A stretch of DNA of 64,000 nucleotides, from positions 13,728,469 to 13,792,468 of the forward strand of contig NC_057790.1 of NCBI RefSeq assembly GCF_014905175.1, written 5' to 3'. Source of the DNA: Aphidius gifuensis. Taxonomy: Eukaryota; Arthropoda; Insecta; Hymenoptera; Braconidae. The position numbers and the translations under genes were made by a program. Numbering within the stretch: position 1 is the first letter of the stretch; every line of letters begins with the position of its first letter. Positions 44,600 to 56,240 of the stretch are shown here, piece after piece. Under the pieces are notes generated by a model, which was given only the letters and a program-made list of their open reading frames with translations, did not search any database and had not been told where the DNA came from.

Positions 44600-45250
44600 T
44601 ATTTTTTTATGTAAATTCTTTTTATTTCTAATGAATGATATTTTCTATATTGATCGTACTTTTTTCATATTCAGTAATTTTTCCTTGATATTTTCCTATA
44701 ATTTCCTATAATTATCGTATTTTTCTTTATTTTCAGGTTTTTTTCTTTATATTTACTGAGATTTTTCCATATTTATCGTTTTTATCTTTATATTCAGTGA
44801 TTTTTCTATATTTTCCATTATATTTACTGATATTTTCCATATTTATCTTATTGCGATTAAGGGATTCAGAAAATTTTTTAGTGGAGGATGCCTTCAAATT
44901 TACTGATATTTTTTCATGATTATCGTATTTCTCTTTATATTCAGTGATTTTTCCTTCATGTTTACTGTGATTTTCTATATTTATCGTACTTTTCTTTATA
45001 TTCAGTACTTTTTCCTTGATATTTTCCTATAATTTTATATATTTTCCTTTATATTCACCGATATCTTCCTGATATTTTCCTATAATTATCGTATTTTTCT
45101 TTATATTCAGTGATTATTCCTCTATATTTACTGATATTTTCCATATTTATTGTATTGAGATTAAGGGACTTAGAAAATTTTTTAGGGGGGGGGGGGTCCA
45201 GAAGAAAAGCGAAAACAATAGGAAATTAAAATTCCCTAAAAAAAAAAAAC
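44600..45250. repeat. Degenerate tandem TTTTTCTTTATATTCAGTGAT array ending in a G-run
   Basis: Units of roughly 30-45 bp built from TTTTCTTTATATTCAGTGAT, TTTTTCC and ATATTTATCG. A ~13-G run near 45186 is followed by AGAAGAAAAGCGAAAACAAT, as at 43703, so the two blocks are duplicates. Confidence 0.7.
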
Positions 45251-45428
45251 AACATTAACTACTCAATTAAATAGTGAATTGTGTGCATATACCATTCACG
45301 TGGCAAACGGGGTTCAAGGGAAACTTAGTCAAGGGAAACATAGAAAATCCTTCTTGACACATACACACTCACAACAAACATTTTTTCTTGTATATTGTCT
45401 GGTGACATATATATATATATATATATAT

Positions 45429-46399
45429 TGTAACGAGATTTGGCAGATCTCGCGCTCCCGAAAATAATTAGAGGTCTGGTCTGAGGGGTTTTATCGACTA
45501 AGACGCTAATTAATACCACCGGTTTGTGAGTGGCCTCGGTAGTGACATCCATTTTCGCCTGAATGTCAGTGTTGACTTGGTAGACATCCACCATGAGTGG
45601 ATAATCCGGATTCCTACCCTGGCTACGACAGATTCGTATCCCCTACTTCGACACTCCCACCGGAGAGTCGCATCGAGGTGTGCGCACAGATGGTCGTATG
45701 GAGTGGGTCAAACGGGAGTGGGGATAGAGAGTCTATAAAACTGGTGATCGCTGGCATCTCACTGCCAGTCGTCGGCCGGCTCTCGGAGCTGGCTGATGGC
45801 ACCGGGACTGGTGACAGTCCGTGGTTGGCTTCCGATGAAGCTAGCTGACTCCTTGGTGGAGTTGGCTGGTGACTTGGTGATGTCGACATGCTCCTATGGA
45901 GGAGCTAGTTGACATCGGTGAAAGCTGGCATGACTCCTTGGTGGAGTTAGCCGACAGACGATGACGTCGACTGGGTCCTAGGATGGAACTAGTTGATGTC
46001 ACTGATGAGTCCAACCAAGCTCCCGATGCGTGGTGCACGCTCTCGGGGGTGATGTCCGATGTCGCTACGCTGTATAGGTAGGACGTTGTATATCACTCGC
46101 TCTCTCTCTCTATCTAGTGTGGTTACCTGTCAGGGTAACCTATAATCGAGTAGTCAGATGCATAGGTGGTCCGTAAGACCAGCGTGGCTGCGGATGGACT
46201 TTATGTTCGACTACTTGGTGCACTAGAGTGAGTAGACAATAGGAGGATATTTGGTAAAGCCTGTGAGGTACGAATATCCTCGTTCTCGTATTGACTTAGG
46301 TTGTGCGAGTGAGTTAAACCAAAGTTAATGATCACGGTAATAACCGCCGCCGCGGGGTGAGGTTATTACGCTCCCGGCCAATACTAAAAACAATATACA
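45429..46399 (+). repeat. BEL/Pao 5' LTR
   Basis: Begins TGTAACGAGATTTGGCAGAT, whose first bases form a hairpin (CGAGAT / ATCTCG). It probably ends CAATATACA at 46399, ten bases before the primer site. It is much more GC-rich than the surroundings. The first 320 bp recur at 4322-4641. The end is inferred, as no 3' copy exists to confirm it. Confidence 0.7.
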
Positions 46400-46408
46400 T
46401 TTTAGTAA

Positions 46409-46421
46409 TGGTGCCAGAGTG
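46409..46421 (+). promoter_or_regulatory. Probable primer-binding site
   Basis: TGGTGCCAGAGTG lies shortly after the inferred LTR end; TGG fits the CCA end of a tRNA, and BEL elements usually leave a few bases between LTR and site. Confidence 0.5.
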
Positions 46422-46886
46422 ACGTTTTGGAACTAATATGGTGGACCGCGCCCCTCTACCATTTTCTTACTGAACTAGTCGCTACCGAAATGGCCGTCGG
46501 CGGCCATTGCTCCCGAAATTACCCCACGGTCCGTTGGTTGCCGTTATACACCAGCTGGCTCCCTCCTGGCGGTAAGAGAGGAGGATGGTGAGAAATCCTC
46601 GTTGATCCCATAGTAGCTGAGGCTTCTACTTTATCGGTGGAGAAATCAGTTACAATATATACAGCTATTTATATATATTTTGTTTTTGCAATTCATGAAT
46701 TACAACATCCTCATTTATATGAAAGTTAATTGAAAATTTATTATTTTTTCTGTTTACTTATTATTTTCAATATATTCACAGATTGCCAGCTCAATATTAG
46801 TGTCAGTGTTACACATATACATATCAAAACACTTACACAATCAACAACTCCAACTCAATCTATTGTGTGTTGACTGAGACAATACA

Positions 46887-48110
46887 ATGGATTATCGTGT
46901 AGCTGATAATGTGCCATCATTGTTGGCTATCCAAATGATGCTCTATGCCGAATTGGAGAATGCTCTTGTGGAATTTCACACAGCTCAAGGAGAAACGAAA
47001 CCTCCACATGGACTCATCAAAGCTCATATTTCTATGCTCAAAGAAGAGTGGGCAGAATTTAACTCCAATGAAAAATATATACAAGTTCATCTATGTCAAA
47101 AAGATAAGTCAATAATTAAAATCATTGAAGAACATGAATATACTAAACTTGATATATATCAACATGCACGATCATCCTACATGCATGATCTTGGCATCAT
47201 AATGGAAGGATTGGTTCAATATGAAACACAAGAATTCAACTCAAGAATAATTCAAGCAAACATCTCTGATACTGACAAACATGCTTATTTAGTCCAATAT
47301 ACTACTGGACCAGCTCAAGAACACATTAAATCCATCAAGGTATCAAAAGATGGATTTGCAAAAGCATGGAAAGCATTAGATGACTATTATAATAATAAAA
47401 GGTTTATCATACAATCACATATAGCTTAATTTTATAATTTACCACCAGTACAAAAGAATTCAGCCAATGACTTAGAGAAATTAGTCACAACAACATCTCA
47501 AGCTTTGAGTTCTCTTCAAGTGATGGATTGTCCACTTGGTGATGCATTGGATAATCACTTATTGGTGTTCATCCTTGGATCGAAACTTGATAAATCAACA
47601 TTACATTATTGGGAACAACATCAAGGCGAATCCACTAATCCATCCACATGGGATCAGCTCACAAAGTTCGCGACAACTCGAGTTAGAACTTTACGTGGCA
47701 ACTCAGCACATTTACAAAACGTAAAACCAACTCCAACGTCATCAACATCACCAAGTAAAATTCATCATACATCAGTGGTTACACAACCAGTGTCTAGCTC
47801 GTCAAACTCTGGTGCAAAGCAACGACCTTCAATGGTTATTTCACAAAAGACACCCAGATCTAGTGCATATCCATGCGCTAGGTGTGAACAACTCCATTTC
47901 ATCTCAGATTGTCCAGAATATTCAAATTTATCTGACTGTGAGAAATTAAAATATGTTGTTCAAAGAAAACCAAGACCTTTGTGTCGTAATTGTCTTGGTA
48001 AACACAACTCAGATAAATGTCGTAATTCACGACGTTGTATTGAGTGTCATTAAGCTCATCATACCTCACTGCATAATGCAATAATTGGTACAAGTAATTC
48101 AACTCAGCAA
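46887..48110 (+). pseudogene. BEL/Pao Gag with zinc knuckles
   Basis: Starts MDYRVADN at 46887. One frame runs through in-frame stops at about 47427, 48051 and 48120. Gag landmarks: DTDKHAYLVQYTTGPAQEHI, AWKALDDYYNNKRFIIQSHI, then STLHYWEQHQG. Zinc-binding motifs follow: CARCEQLHFISDC, CRNCLGKHNSDKC, and RRCIECH before HHTSLHN. These match the DUF1759 and zinc-finger parts of Pao Gag, although the usual segment with the conserved FSG(K/D)-x-x-x-W motif is missing, so an internal deletion is likely. Gag would form the particle and bind element RNA. The stops make it non-functional. Confidence 0.85.
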
Positions 48111-48131
48111 CAACAACAATGACATCAACTC

Positions 48132-48940
48132 ATGCCTATGATGAAGGCTCAAACTTTACGTTCTCCATCAATGGCCAATAGTCAGACAATATCAATCAAT
48201 CACACTAGAAGTCAAACGATGAAGACATCAACTCCACCAATAAGACCGAGTGTTTTATCAGCAACAGCCTTGGTGAATGTCAGAGATAACCTTGATAATT
48301 TAATCCAAGTGCGAGCCTTATTGGATCAAGGCTCTGAGATTTCCATATGCTCAGAAGACTTGGTAACTCAATTAAATTTAAAACGTTACAACTCAAATAC
48401 ACCAATCATTGGGATTGGCGCAGGTCAATCACAACAATCACGTGGATGCGTATTTTTAACAATAAAATCACGTTACAATAATTACACATGCTCATACTAC
48501 CAAAATTGACTGGTTTATTACCATCAATTAATATACAAATTCAAGATGAAGATAAGCTCCAAGGCATCAATCTGGCAGATCCAGCATATTATCAGCAAGC
48601 AAAAGTAGACGTACTATTGGGTGCTGATGTATATGGTTCTCTGTTACAAGATGGTGTTGTACAACAAATTGGCAATAATAACCATTTGACAGCTCAACAA
48701 ACACAACTTGGTTGGATCCTTTCAGGACGAACTAATTCACACCATTGTTCAACAACTCACCAACCAACTCGCCATTGTTTCACGATGTCAAGTGACAATG
48801 AGTTACTTCAACTCGTAAAATCATTCTGGATGCAAGAAGAAGCATTCCACGACTCATCAGCTGATCTAACTCAAGATGATCAGATATGTCTTGATCATTT
48901 CACTCAAACTCACTCAAGAACACAAGAAGGTACATTGTGA
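48132..48940 (+). pseudogene. BEL/Pao aspartic protease region (DUF1758)
   Basis: The first frame carries VRALLDQGSEISICSEDLV, the Pao protease active-site motif with the catalytic Asp in LLDQGSE. After a frameshift near 48490 the next frame carries NLADPAYYQQAKVDVLLGAD and TQLGWILSG, both DUF1758 landmarks. The protease would cut the polyprotein. It continues in phase with gag up to the shift and breaks before RT. Confidence 0.85.
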
Positions 48941-49061
48941 AACTGCCTTTTAAATCAAACGAATTTTTCAACTACTCAAAATCAAAGCAACATGCAGAAC
49001 TCATGCTCAAACGACAAGAAGTTCGTTTTGCAAAGATCCACAACTCCATCAGCTCTACAGC

Positions 49062-49846
49062 TTGTTCTTAAATAAATACGAAAAACTTGGTCACATGATG
49101 CCTTCCAGGCATGTTGTTGATATACGCACCATTTGTTATTTACCGCATCATGGTGTAAAGAAAGAAAGCAGCTCTACAACTAAATTACGTGTTGTATTTA
49201 ATGGATCTCAACTTATAGACAAAAATAAATCATTAAATGACCTATTGTATGATGGTCCTTGCCTACTCAATAATCTGAGTGATGTAATAAGTCGGTGGAG
49301 ACGGTCTAAAATTGTCTTTTCAGCAGATGTTGAAAAGATGTACCGTCAAATATTCATTTACGAAGGCGATCAAGAAAAACAAAGAATTCTGTGGCGTCCA
49401 ACTCCAACTGAACAAATTAAAAGTTACACGTTAAAGACTGTAACATATGGCTTAAAACCAGCTCCATTTTTAGCATTGGCAACTCTTCGACAGCTCGAAA
49501 AGGATGAAGGTATAAATTATCCTTTAACCAGCTGAGTGATATCACAAGAATCATACGTTGATGATATTCTTTCTGGTGCACTATTCAAGGCCGGAGGATT
49601 TCCATTAAAAAGTTGTTATCAAATAATGATACTATTCTCAGTGTAGTACCACCTGAGGATAGAGAGCAATCATCAACATTGAATATACAAGATGTTGAAG
49701 TATTTAAACAGCTCGGTATACAATGGCATCGTAAAGATGATACATTTACATTCAGCCCATCATCAGTCTCGAATAATACACGTCTCAATGCAACAGAGCG
49801 AAAAGTGTTGTCAAAAGTTGCACAACTGTTTGAACCATTAGGTTAG
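49062..49846 (+). pseudogene. BEL/Pao reverse transcriptase
   Basis: Landmarks: YLPHHGVKKESSSTTKLRVV, FNGSQ, SLNDLLYDGPCLLNNLSDVI, FSADVEKMYRQI, RILWRPTP, and after an in-frame TGA (49533-49535) the catalytic SYVDDILSG. A frameshift near 49590 follows and the thumb region (QLGIQWHRKDDTFTF) is in another frame, itself ended by TAG near 49844. The order agrees with Pao RT, which copies element RNA into DNA. Confidence 0.88.
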
Positions 49847-49888
49847 ATCACACCAGTCATTGTTACTGGAAAAATATTCTTTCAAAAA

Positions 49889-50600
49889 TTGTGGAATAAA
49901 CGCGTTGACTGGGATGAACAGCTTGACAATGAATTACAACTCGAATGGCAGACATACTGCAAATATTTACAAGACGTTAATTGTCTAAAAATACCAAGAT
50001 GGCTACACACAGCTCCAGATAACTTATCAGTAATCTTATCAGAAATTCATGGTTTCTCTGATGCCTCCAATGTCGCTCTTGGTGCAGCTGTTTATTTAAG
50101 AGTTAAACAACATAATAATATCAACACTCGTGTTAGCCAAATCCAAGGTAGCACTATTACAACACCAAAACAACTCAAAGAACAAGAAGATTCGAATTAC
50201 AACTCCACGTCTGGAATTATCTGCAGCTGTCTAATTGGTAAATAGTATAAAGCAAGTCCAGCTCAGTCTTCAACTCAATAATGTACCAGTACACCTGTAG
50301 ACAGATTCAACAATTTTTTATTATTGGATACAAAATGACCCTGATAAATTTAAACAATTTGTCAGCAATCGACTAAAATTAATCAAGAACTCATTCAACT
50401 CTGAAACAACTCTTGTTAAATGACATCATGTACCTGGTCATGATAACCCAGCAGATCTGGCATCAAGAGGTTTGCAGCCAAAACAATTATCAACCAATTT
50501 ATTATGGTAGCATGGTCTACAGTGGCTTTGTCAAGAACAGGACATGTGGCCCACACTACAAGCAACTGTGATAAAACAATCGACATTGAAATCAAACCTG
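49889..50600 (+). pseudogene. BEL/Pao RNase H region
   Basis: In phase with the end of RT: WNKRVDWDEQL, then IHGFSDASNVALGAAVYLR, the RNase H first-Asp motif (FSDAS). After 50245 the frame is lost. Around 50420-50510 WCHGP-type remnants (HHVPGHDNPADLASRG, across a stop) are readable in a shifted frame. It is non-functional. Confidence 0.75.
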
Positions 50601-51777
50601 TGCTAACAGCAATAGTCACGACTCATCAAGATACAGACAACATCCTTGAACAACTCCTTGTGAAACACTCATCATTAAATAAAATAGTGAGAGTATGTGC
50701 GTGGTGTCTTAAGTTTTTACATAAGACAGAAATGACTTCATCAACTCCAAAAGAATTGGTAATTACAACTAAAGAATATGATACGACGTTATTATATTTT
50801 ATCAAACACACACAACATCGATATTTCTCACATGAAATATCAGCATTAAAAAATCATGAACAATTACCTAAGTCAAGCTCATTAATACGTTTGACACCAT
50901 ATTTAGATAAAGAAGGTGTATTAAGAGTTTGCAGCAGGTTAAATAATGCAAATTTAACAAAGTCAGCTACTCATCCAATTATATTGCCAATTAAGTCAAA
51001 GTTGACAACATTAATATTGGAATCAACTCATAAATCCACGTTACATAGATCACCACAACTCATGTTAGCAATAGCTCGACAAAAGTATTGGATTATTGGT
51101 GGAAGAATTCCATTCCAATCAGTCTATTGGAAGTGTGTTATTTGTACACGTCAACGTGCATTGGTCAGTCAACAACTCATGGGACAACTCCCTCCAGCTC
51201 GATGTAATCCGAATCCAGCATTCATTAATACTGGTGTGGACTTTCCTGGGCCATTCATATTAAAAAATGGCTTGGCAGATGTAAACAAACTTATAAAGCA
51301 TATATTGCTGTGTTTGTGTGTTTTGCAACATCAGCCACTCACTTAGAAGTAGTTAATGGAGTGTCTACTAGAGAATTCATAGCAGCATATCGACGTTTTA
51401 CATCACTTCGAGGAGTATGTAAAAATTTGTATAGTGAATGTGGTAGCAAGTTTGTTGGTGCAATAAAGGAACTTCAATCACTTCACACTCAAGCTCACAA
51501 CATGTGTGACTTTGCTCATCAACTCAGCCTTGAAGGCACGAATTGGCATCATTTGTCAAGAATTATGGGAGCAACTCTATATACTTATCACCAACTTGAT
51601 ACATTGGTTAAGCAAATATCAGCTCAACTCAATTCAAGACCTCTTTGTCCAATGACAAATGATCCAAATGATCTAGAAGCATTGACACCTGGACATTTCT
51701 TGATAGGTAGAGCAATGAATGCTATACCTGAGGGTCAATTACTTGATATTAATGACGGTAAATTATCAAGATGGTAA
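50504..51777 (+). pseudogene. BEL/Pao integrase
   Basis: The zinc-binding N-terminal part reads HKSTLHRSPQLMLAIARQKY and CVICTRQRA; the core starts NTGVDFPGPF with the first catalytic Asp. A frameshift near 51300 leads to ATSATHLEVVNGVSTREFIA and RRFTSLRGVCKNLYSECGSK. The expected second Asp of the core (YSD-x-G) is Glu here. FVGAIKEL, then ALTPGHFLIGRAM, complete the domain before TAA at 51775. Confidence 0.85.
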
Positions 51778-52098
51778 TTGATACAAAAACATAGTCAACA
51801 ACTATGGAATCAATGGTCGAATGACTATATTAAACGATTCCATGTACGTACCAAATGGTGTACATCAAACAATTCAATCCAACTCAACTCAATGGTAATA
51901 ATGATGGATGAAAGAGTTCCACCAACTAAATGGTCGCTCGCTCGGGTCATACAACTTCACCCAGGTGATGATGGTTTAGTCAGAGTTGTGACCATCAAGA
52001 CCTGTACTTCAACATTCAAAAGACCAATCAGCAAATTATGTCTGTTGATGAGTGATCTGTTGACAACTATTGTCAAGGCTGGAGAATGTTCTGACTAA
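51778..52098 (+). pseudogene. BEL/Pao C-terminal DUF5641-like domain
   Basis: In phase with the integrase after one stop: QLWNQWSNDYIKRF, then LNSMVIMMDERVPPTKWSLA, RVIQLHPGDDGLVRVVTIKT and RPISKLC, ending TAA at 52098. This domain normally ends the Pao polyprotein, so the coding part is complete to its last residue. Confidence 0.85.
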
Positions 52099-52617
52099 AT
52101 GGTCATATATCACTGTGGCCATCTGGTGACAATCAATGGAAGATTGATTGTCAACCATTTTTATTAATATTTTTTTCTCTTATAATTTTCTCTCTCTCAC
52201 GAGCTTTTATTATGGTAGTAATCTTTAACAGCTCATCGACTCAACATATATTTTTCAAGTGTATTTAATTCAACTCAATTTAGATATTAAATGATAAATA
52301 ATTAGTGTAGACTATTTAATCTAATGTGCTCAATAATTCTAAAGTAAACTCCCTACTCTCAACCTCCAACTCGAACCAATTGACACCTAACCTGATTAAT
52401 ACCTTCACACTATCCTGATTCAACTCTGCGATCCTATAAACTTAATAAAATTATAGTCCACCTGCTCCAACTTAAAACAGCAGTTGGTGCAGCATCAAAA
52501 CAAGAGTACAGTATTGATAATCAAAGTTAAATTGAGAAAATATAATAGTAGAATAAACTTTAGGTAAACTATTTAAAATTTATATTTTTAGAAGTCTAAA
52601 AAAAATTTAAAATCAAG
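52099..52617. other. Post-BEL sequence and probable intron of the next gene
   Basis: No BEL LTR is visible. It contains AACTCAACTC-like wording typical of the element up to about 52450, then AT-rich DNA leading to a splice acceptor. Confidence 0.4.
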
Positions 52618-53174
52618 TACCAGTTGGCCAAACTTGTCTATTGGATATAGGTTTAAATTTTGTACCTGAAGAAACACAAAATTTACTTGCTAATGAAGTT
52701 ACAACAGCTCCTGTTGTAGTTTCATCAGAAGTTACACAAGTTTTACAAGTTTCACAAGTTTCTCCTTTATCGATAACACCAATGTATGCACCTGGAGCAA
52801 CAACTTATGGTGGTGCATTACGTTGTGAACTTTGTGGTATATCAACAAATCGATTGGATCAATTAGCAACTCATAAACGTAGAACAAAACAGATTGACAC
52901 ACTATTAAATAATAATAGTAATTATCTATTTATTATATTTAATTTTATATAAATTCCAATGTTTTTGATTAATTAAATTTTATCAAACATATAATTTATT
53001 TGTTGAATAGTTTAACATTTTAATATCCAATAAATACTTGTAAATATTTTATGTACATATATATATTTATTTTTTCCACTAGATATAGTTGAGGAAAACG
53101 AAATAAAAACACCAGATGTTAATTATGTAATTTATAGAACACCTTTAGGTAAAATTGAAAAAGTGAATTTATAG
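52618..53174 (+). CDS. Zinc-finger protein, last two exons
   Basis: Exon 52618-52917 (or from 52624), donor A|GTAATTATC; 165-bp intron; acceptor TTTTTTCCACTAG at 53082; exon 53083-53174 with TAG. The frame joins exactly across the intron. The protein has a Val/Thr/Gln-rich stretch (SSEVTQVLQVSQVSPLSI), then a C2H2-type finger, ALRCELCGISTNRLDQLATH: C-x2-C-x12-H, of the U1/JAZ kind, in which the second His is not in its usual place (KRRTKQ follows). The last exon ends VIYRTPLGKIEKVNL. Such fingers often bind RNA or double-stranded RNA. Upstream exons are not visible; the BEL element probably lies in or beside the preceding intron. Codon use and splice sites look real. Confidence 0.6.
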
Positions 53175-53193
53175 TATATAGATTGATTTTGAG

Positions 53194-53199
53194 AATAAA
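53194..53199 (+). terminator. Polyadenylation signal of the zinc-finger gene
   Basis: AATAAA, 20 bp after the stop codon. Confidence 0.5.
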
Positions 53200-53293
53200 T
53201 AGATTGGTGACGGTATATTTTTCAAATACTAATCTCAACTTGTCTCGAATCAATACTAGTAAAATTTTTTTACCTAAACCTCAATAATATAGG

Positions 53294-54285
53294 TATATTT
53301 ATTTATTTATTTATTTATTTATTTGCATAAGTCTAGGGTGTTAAACCATGATAGGACTACAGTACATTTAGAACATTACATTAACAATAAATTTCACAGT
53401 TATAATAATAATTATTGTTATTAATAACAGCGACTATGTGTAGCTGAATTATATAATTAAAGAGTATCAGAACAAACTAATTGAAAATAATTAAATTAAA
53501 CATCAGGAAAAAATTTAGAAGTTTTGTATCTTAAACGTTGAGTAAAGAGATAATATGCATTGTAAGTATCTAGATCTTGGCAATTCTTAAACACTCACCA
53601 ACATACCTATTTGAAATATTTTTACATTGCAAAATTTTATCAAAAAGCGTTGTTTTACGACAAATCTTATTGATTAAATCAACCATACCTTGAAGAGGAG
53701 TTGATGATTTGGTATTGTAATCGGTGTTAACTATATAGAAAGCAGTGTTGTCACGAAGTCTGCATGTTGACGTGTTAATTTTAATATAAGAAGTGATTCC
53801 AGGGCAATCAATAGCACCTTGAATGATCTTGATAAAGAACATAATGAATGAAATCTTTCTTTTAATAATGACAGACTCCATGTTAGTTCTACTCAACAAA
53901 ACCCCTATCATCAATTCCTCTTTCTGGAAAGACACCATCAATTTTTAATAACATTAATTTCAGACAGTGTCTTTGGACCTTATTATACAATTTTATTTGT
54001 TTTTTATTCCTTAGATGAACTACTGGAGAACAATAGTCCATCTTTGAGTGTACGAATGTGTAGTACAGAGTTTTAATTACATTCTGATTTAAAAAATTAA
54101 GAGCTAGCCTCCACACAAAGCCCAAGGCCTTTATACCAGCCTTCACAGTTTTATCAACATGCGGATCAAACAGCAATTTGTTGTCAAAAACAACACCCAA
54201 ATCAGTTATTATATTCTCTCTCTTTATTGATGAGTTCTTGATTGTATATTCAAAAATAATTACTTTTACGTAAGCGAAGCCTATA
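53294..54285 (-). pseudogene. LINE (Jockey/CR1-like) 3' part, frameshifted
   Basis: Minus strand. TDLGVVFDNKLLFDPHVDKT, then LGFVWRLALNFLNQ, TLYYTFVHSKMDYCSPV and LYNKVQRHCLKLML are RT thumb and post-RT landmarks. A frameshift near 53900-53940 leads to a second open stretch ending at TAA near 53570. The 3' end is an (AAAT)n tail (TTTA repeats at 53294-53325 on the plus strand), as in many LINEs. The RT core lies beyond an insertion (see 55490-55576). Confidence 0.8.
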
Positions 54286-55440
54286 GTAGTGAATTCACTC
54301 GCGTTTTTTAAAAAATGATCATATCTTGCAGAGTAATAAAGTTAGAAGAATCGAATTAGGACCAAATTATTCGTCTATGAAAATACTAAAACTGGGAACT
54401 TACAAAAAGTAATTTCAATTGTTAGTTAATTTATTATTAACAAAAAACGATTACCGTATAATTTTCAAAGTCAAATAATAAGAAAACTAAGAACAAATCA
54501 TGGATGCGATTTTTCGCCAGGATATTAGGAATGACAGAATTTATAATAATTGAGTTGAAAAATGTTTTTAATGTCGTTAGAAGATTGTTTATAAACAAAA
54601 AAACAAAATTGCTGTTTTTTTATATTTTGCATAACTCTTTAAAATTTTAACTTACAAGCTCTTTTTTGACTCAAATTAATTGTCTTTTTGATACCGAGAG
54701 CCACCCTCTCTTGATAAAATTTGCTCTGATCATTTGTTAATTAGATATCAGCCATTGTTTGTAACAGTCACTGTCATCCTCCATGTTACAGTTGAAAAAT
54801 AGTTATAAAGGAGTGATTTTAGCGATTTTTGTCAGGGTGGCTCTCGGGAATTTAACATCGAATTTTTTGAGCTCAAAAAAACTTTTTCATGTTAATTTGT
54901 TCAAAAGTTATCCAAAATATAAACAATTACCGATTTTTATTTTAAACATTTTTTCTTCAAAAAAGAGTTTAAAGTGCATGCGTAAAACTTTCTTTGTTGT
55001 GGTTATAATTTGCTTGATCGATAAAATAGTTATTTAAATTATCATGTTATTGAAAAGAAAAAAAAAACTACCAAGGACAAATTTTTATAAATAAAAGTAA
55101 TAAACAAAATGGTTCTAAAAAAAATTTGTTTAGTTAAAAAAAAAGTGAATTGAACGATTTATTTTTTTTATATTTGTATTGATTTCTTTTTTTAACGAAT
55201 CTAATAAAATCATTGAGTTAAAATCAAATCATTTTAGTAATCACAAGTTGTATAACCTCAAATTTTTTTCATCTGTATTTTGATTTATACATAATTTGAC
55301 AGGTGAAAAACAGCGTGAAAAAAACAAATAATATTTAATCATATAATTTAAAATTTCTAATAAAAAAAAAACTAAAATGAATTTGGAGTAATCGAGAGGA
55401 ACCACACGGGCTTTCGCCGGAGTTTTGAAAATTTTCAATT
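54286..55440. mobile_element. Insertion splitting the LINE; contains a diverged palindrome
   Basis: LINE coding sequence stops near 54286 and resumes near 55490. The inserted DNA contains an inverted repeat at about 54610-54930, whose best part is CCGAGAGCCACCCT (54692) and AGGGTGGCTCTCGG (ending 54845), with outer arms TATATTTTG(C/G)ATAACT. Possible ends are GCGAAGCC near 54277 and GGCTTTCGC near 55411. Boundaries are uncertain. Confidence 0.5.
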
Positions 55441-55489
55441 TTCAATAGAACGAATCCGTTACTAAAAATTTTTTTGAATTTGCAGTATG

Positions 55490-55576
55490 ACATTATGCTG
55501 CACTTATCAGTATTGACTTGTAGTTTGATAAATTCACACCACGATACAAATTTATCAAGATTATTTTGTAAGTATT
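55490..55576 (-). pseudogene. LINE reverse transcriptase fragment, upstream part
   Basis: The minus strand reads YLQNNLDKFVSWCEFIKLQV and NTDKCSIM, the Jockey-type segment (WC-x-x-x-x-L-x-(L/V)-N-x-x-KC) that precedes DLGVVFD in the same protein. It is cut by an LTR at 55577. Confidence 0.7.
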
Positions 55577-56240
55577 GTGACGAGTCTCGCTCGTCTACCT
55601 TAAATTAAAATTATATTTATTTTTCTTTGTTATTTTTCTTTATTTGTTATTATTATTATTGTATGGTTGACCAGTGACGCTTTTATTATTTTATTTTTGT
55701 GAGTAAAGAGGGGAAAAACCGGTTTGTACACCTAATAATATCCCCTCTAGTACTACCATTCTCACCGTGTGCCCTACTATGCTTTTGACTGGTCAATTTG
55801 GGTAACTCAATTGAGATTGGTCCATATCAGTCATAGTGGGAATAAAATTGGAAAGGGTAGAATCACGGCTATTTAAGCTGTGGCACAGCACACACAACAC
55901 ACATTTCCTTGCTCACAGCCGCAGAGGGTCCAGGTTCTCTGGCGAGTCATCCCAGAACCTCGGACAACCCCTCCCTCGCCCCCCTTGGAATTGGAGTCAT
56001 CCATTCCATAGCCTTAGGAAGTGGAGCCATCCCTTCCACCAAGGTCTAGGAGTAGGAGTCATCCATCCTAAGATCTTTTGTCCCCCTTTTTTTAGTAAGC
56101 GTATTTGGTCAATCTTTTATTGTGTTGTATTTGTATTTAGTACATTAATTATCGTTTTGTTGAGTGATTTATTTTCCCATTGTTTTATAATTTTCAGTGA
56201 CGTAATTTTAATATTCTTTACCCGTCCCTCTCTCCACGAA
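55577..56240 (+). mobile_element. Gypsy-like LTR or LTR fragment
   Basis: Begins TGTGACGAGTCTCGCTCG at the point where the LINE is cut. A TATTTAAG box at 55870 is followed by a GC-richer leader with three GGA...TCC palindromic units (GGAATTGGAGTCATCCATTC, GGAAGTGGAGCCATCCCTTC, GGAGTAGGAGTCATCCATCC). A solo LTR is likely. The 3' end and target duplication were not found. Confidence 0.45.

Larger units (their letters stand above)
45429..52098 (+). mobile_element. BEL/Pao LTR retrotransposon, decayed, 3' LTR not found
   Basis: 5' LTR, primer-binding site, gag, A17-type protease, reverse transcriptase, RNase H, integrase and a C-terminal DUF5641-like domain occur in BEL/Pao order on the plus strand, broken by nonsense codons and frameshifts. 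No copy of the LTR follows the last coding segment, so the 3' end has been lost or replaced. It inserted at or beside an (AT)n tract. Confidence 0.9.

Noticed and set aside
45526..46038. Several open frames on both strands in the BEL LTR
   Set aside because: The LTR is GC-rich and stop-poor; no protein family is visible and BEL LTRs are non-coding.
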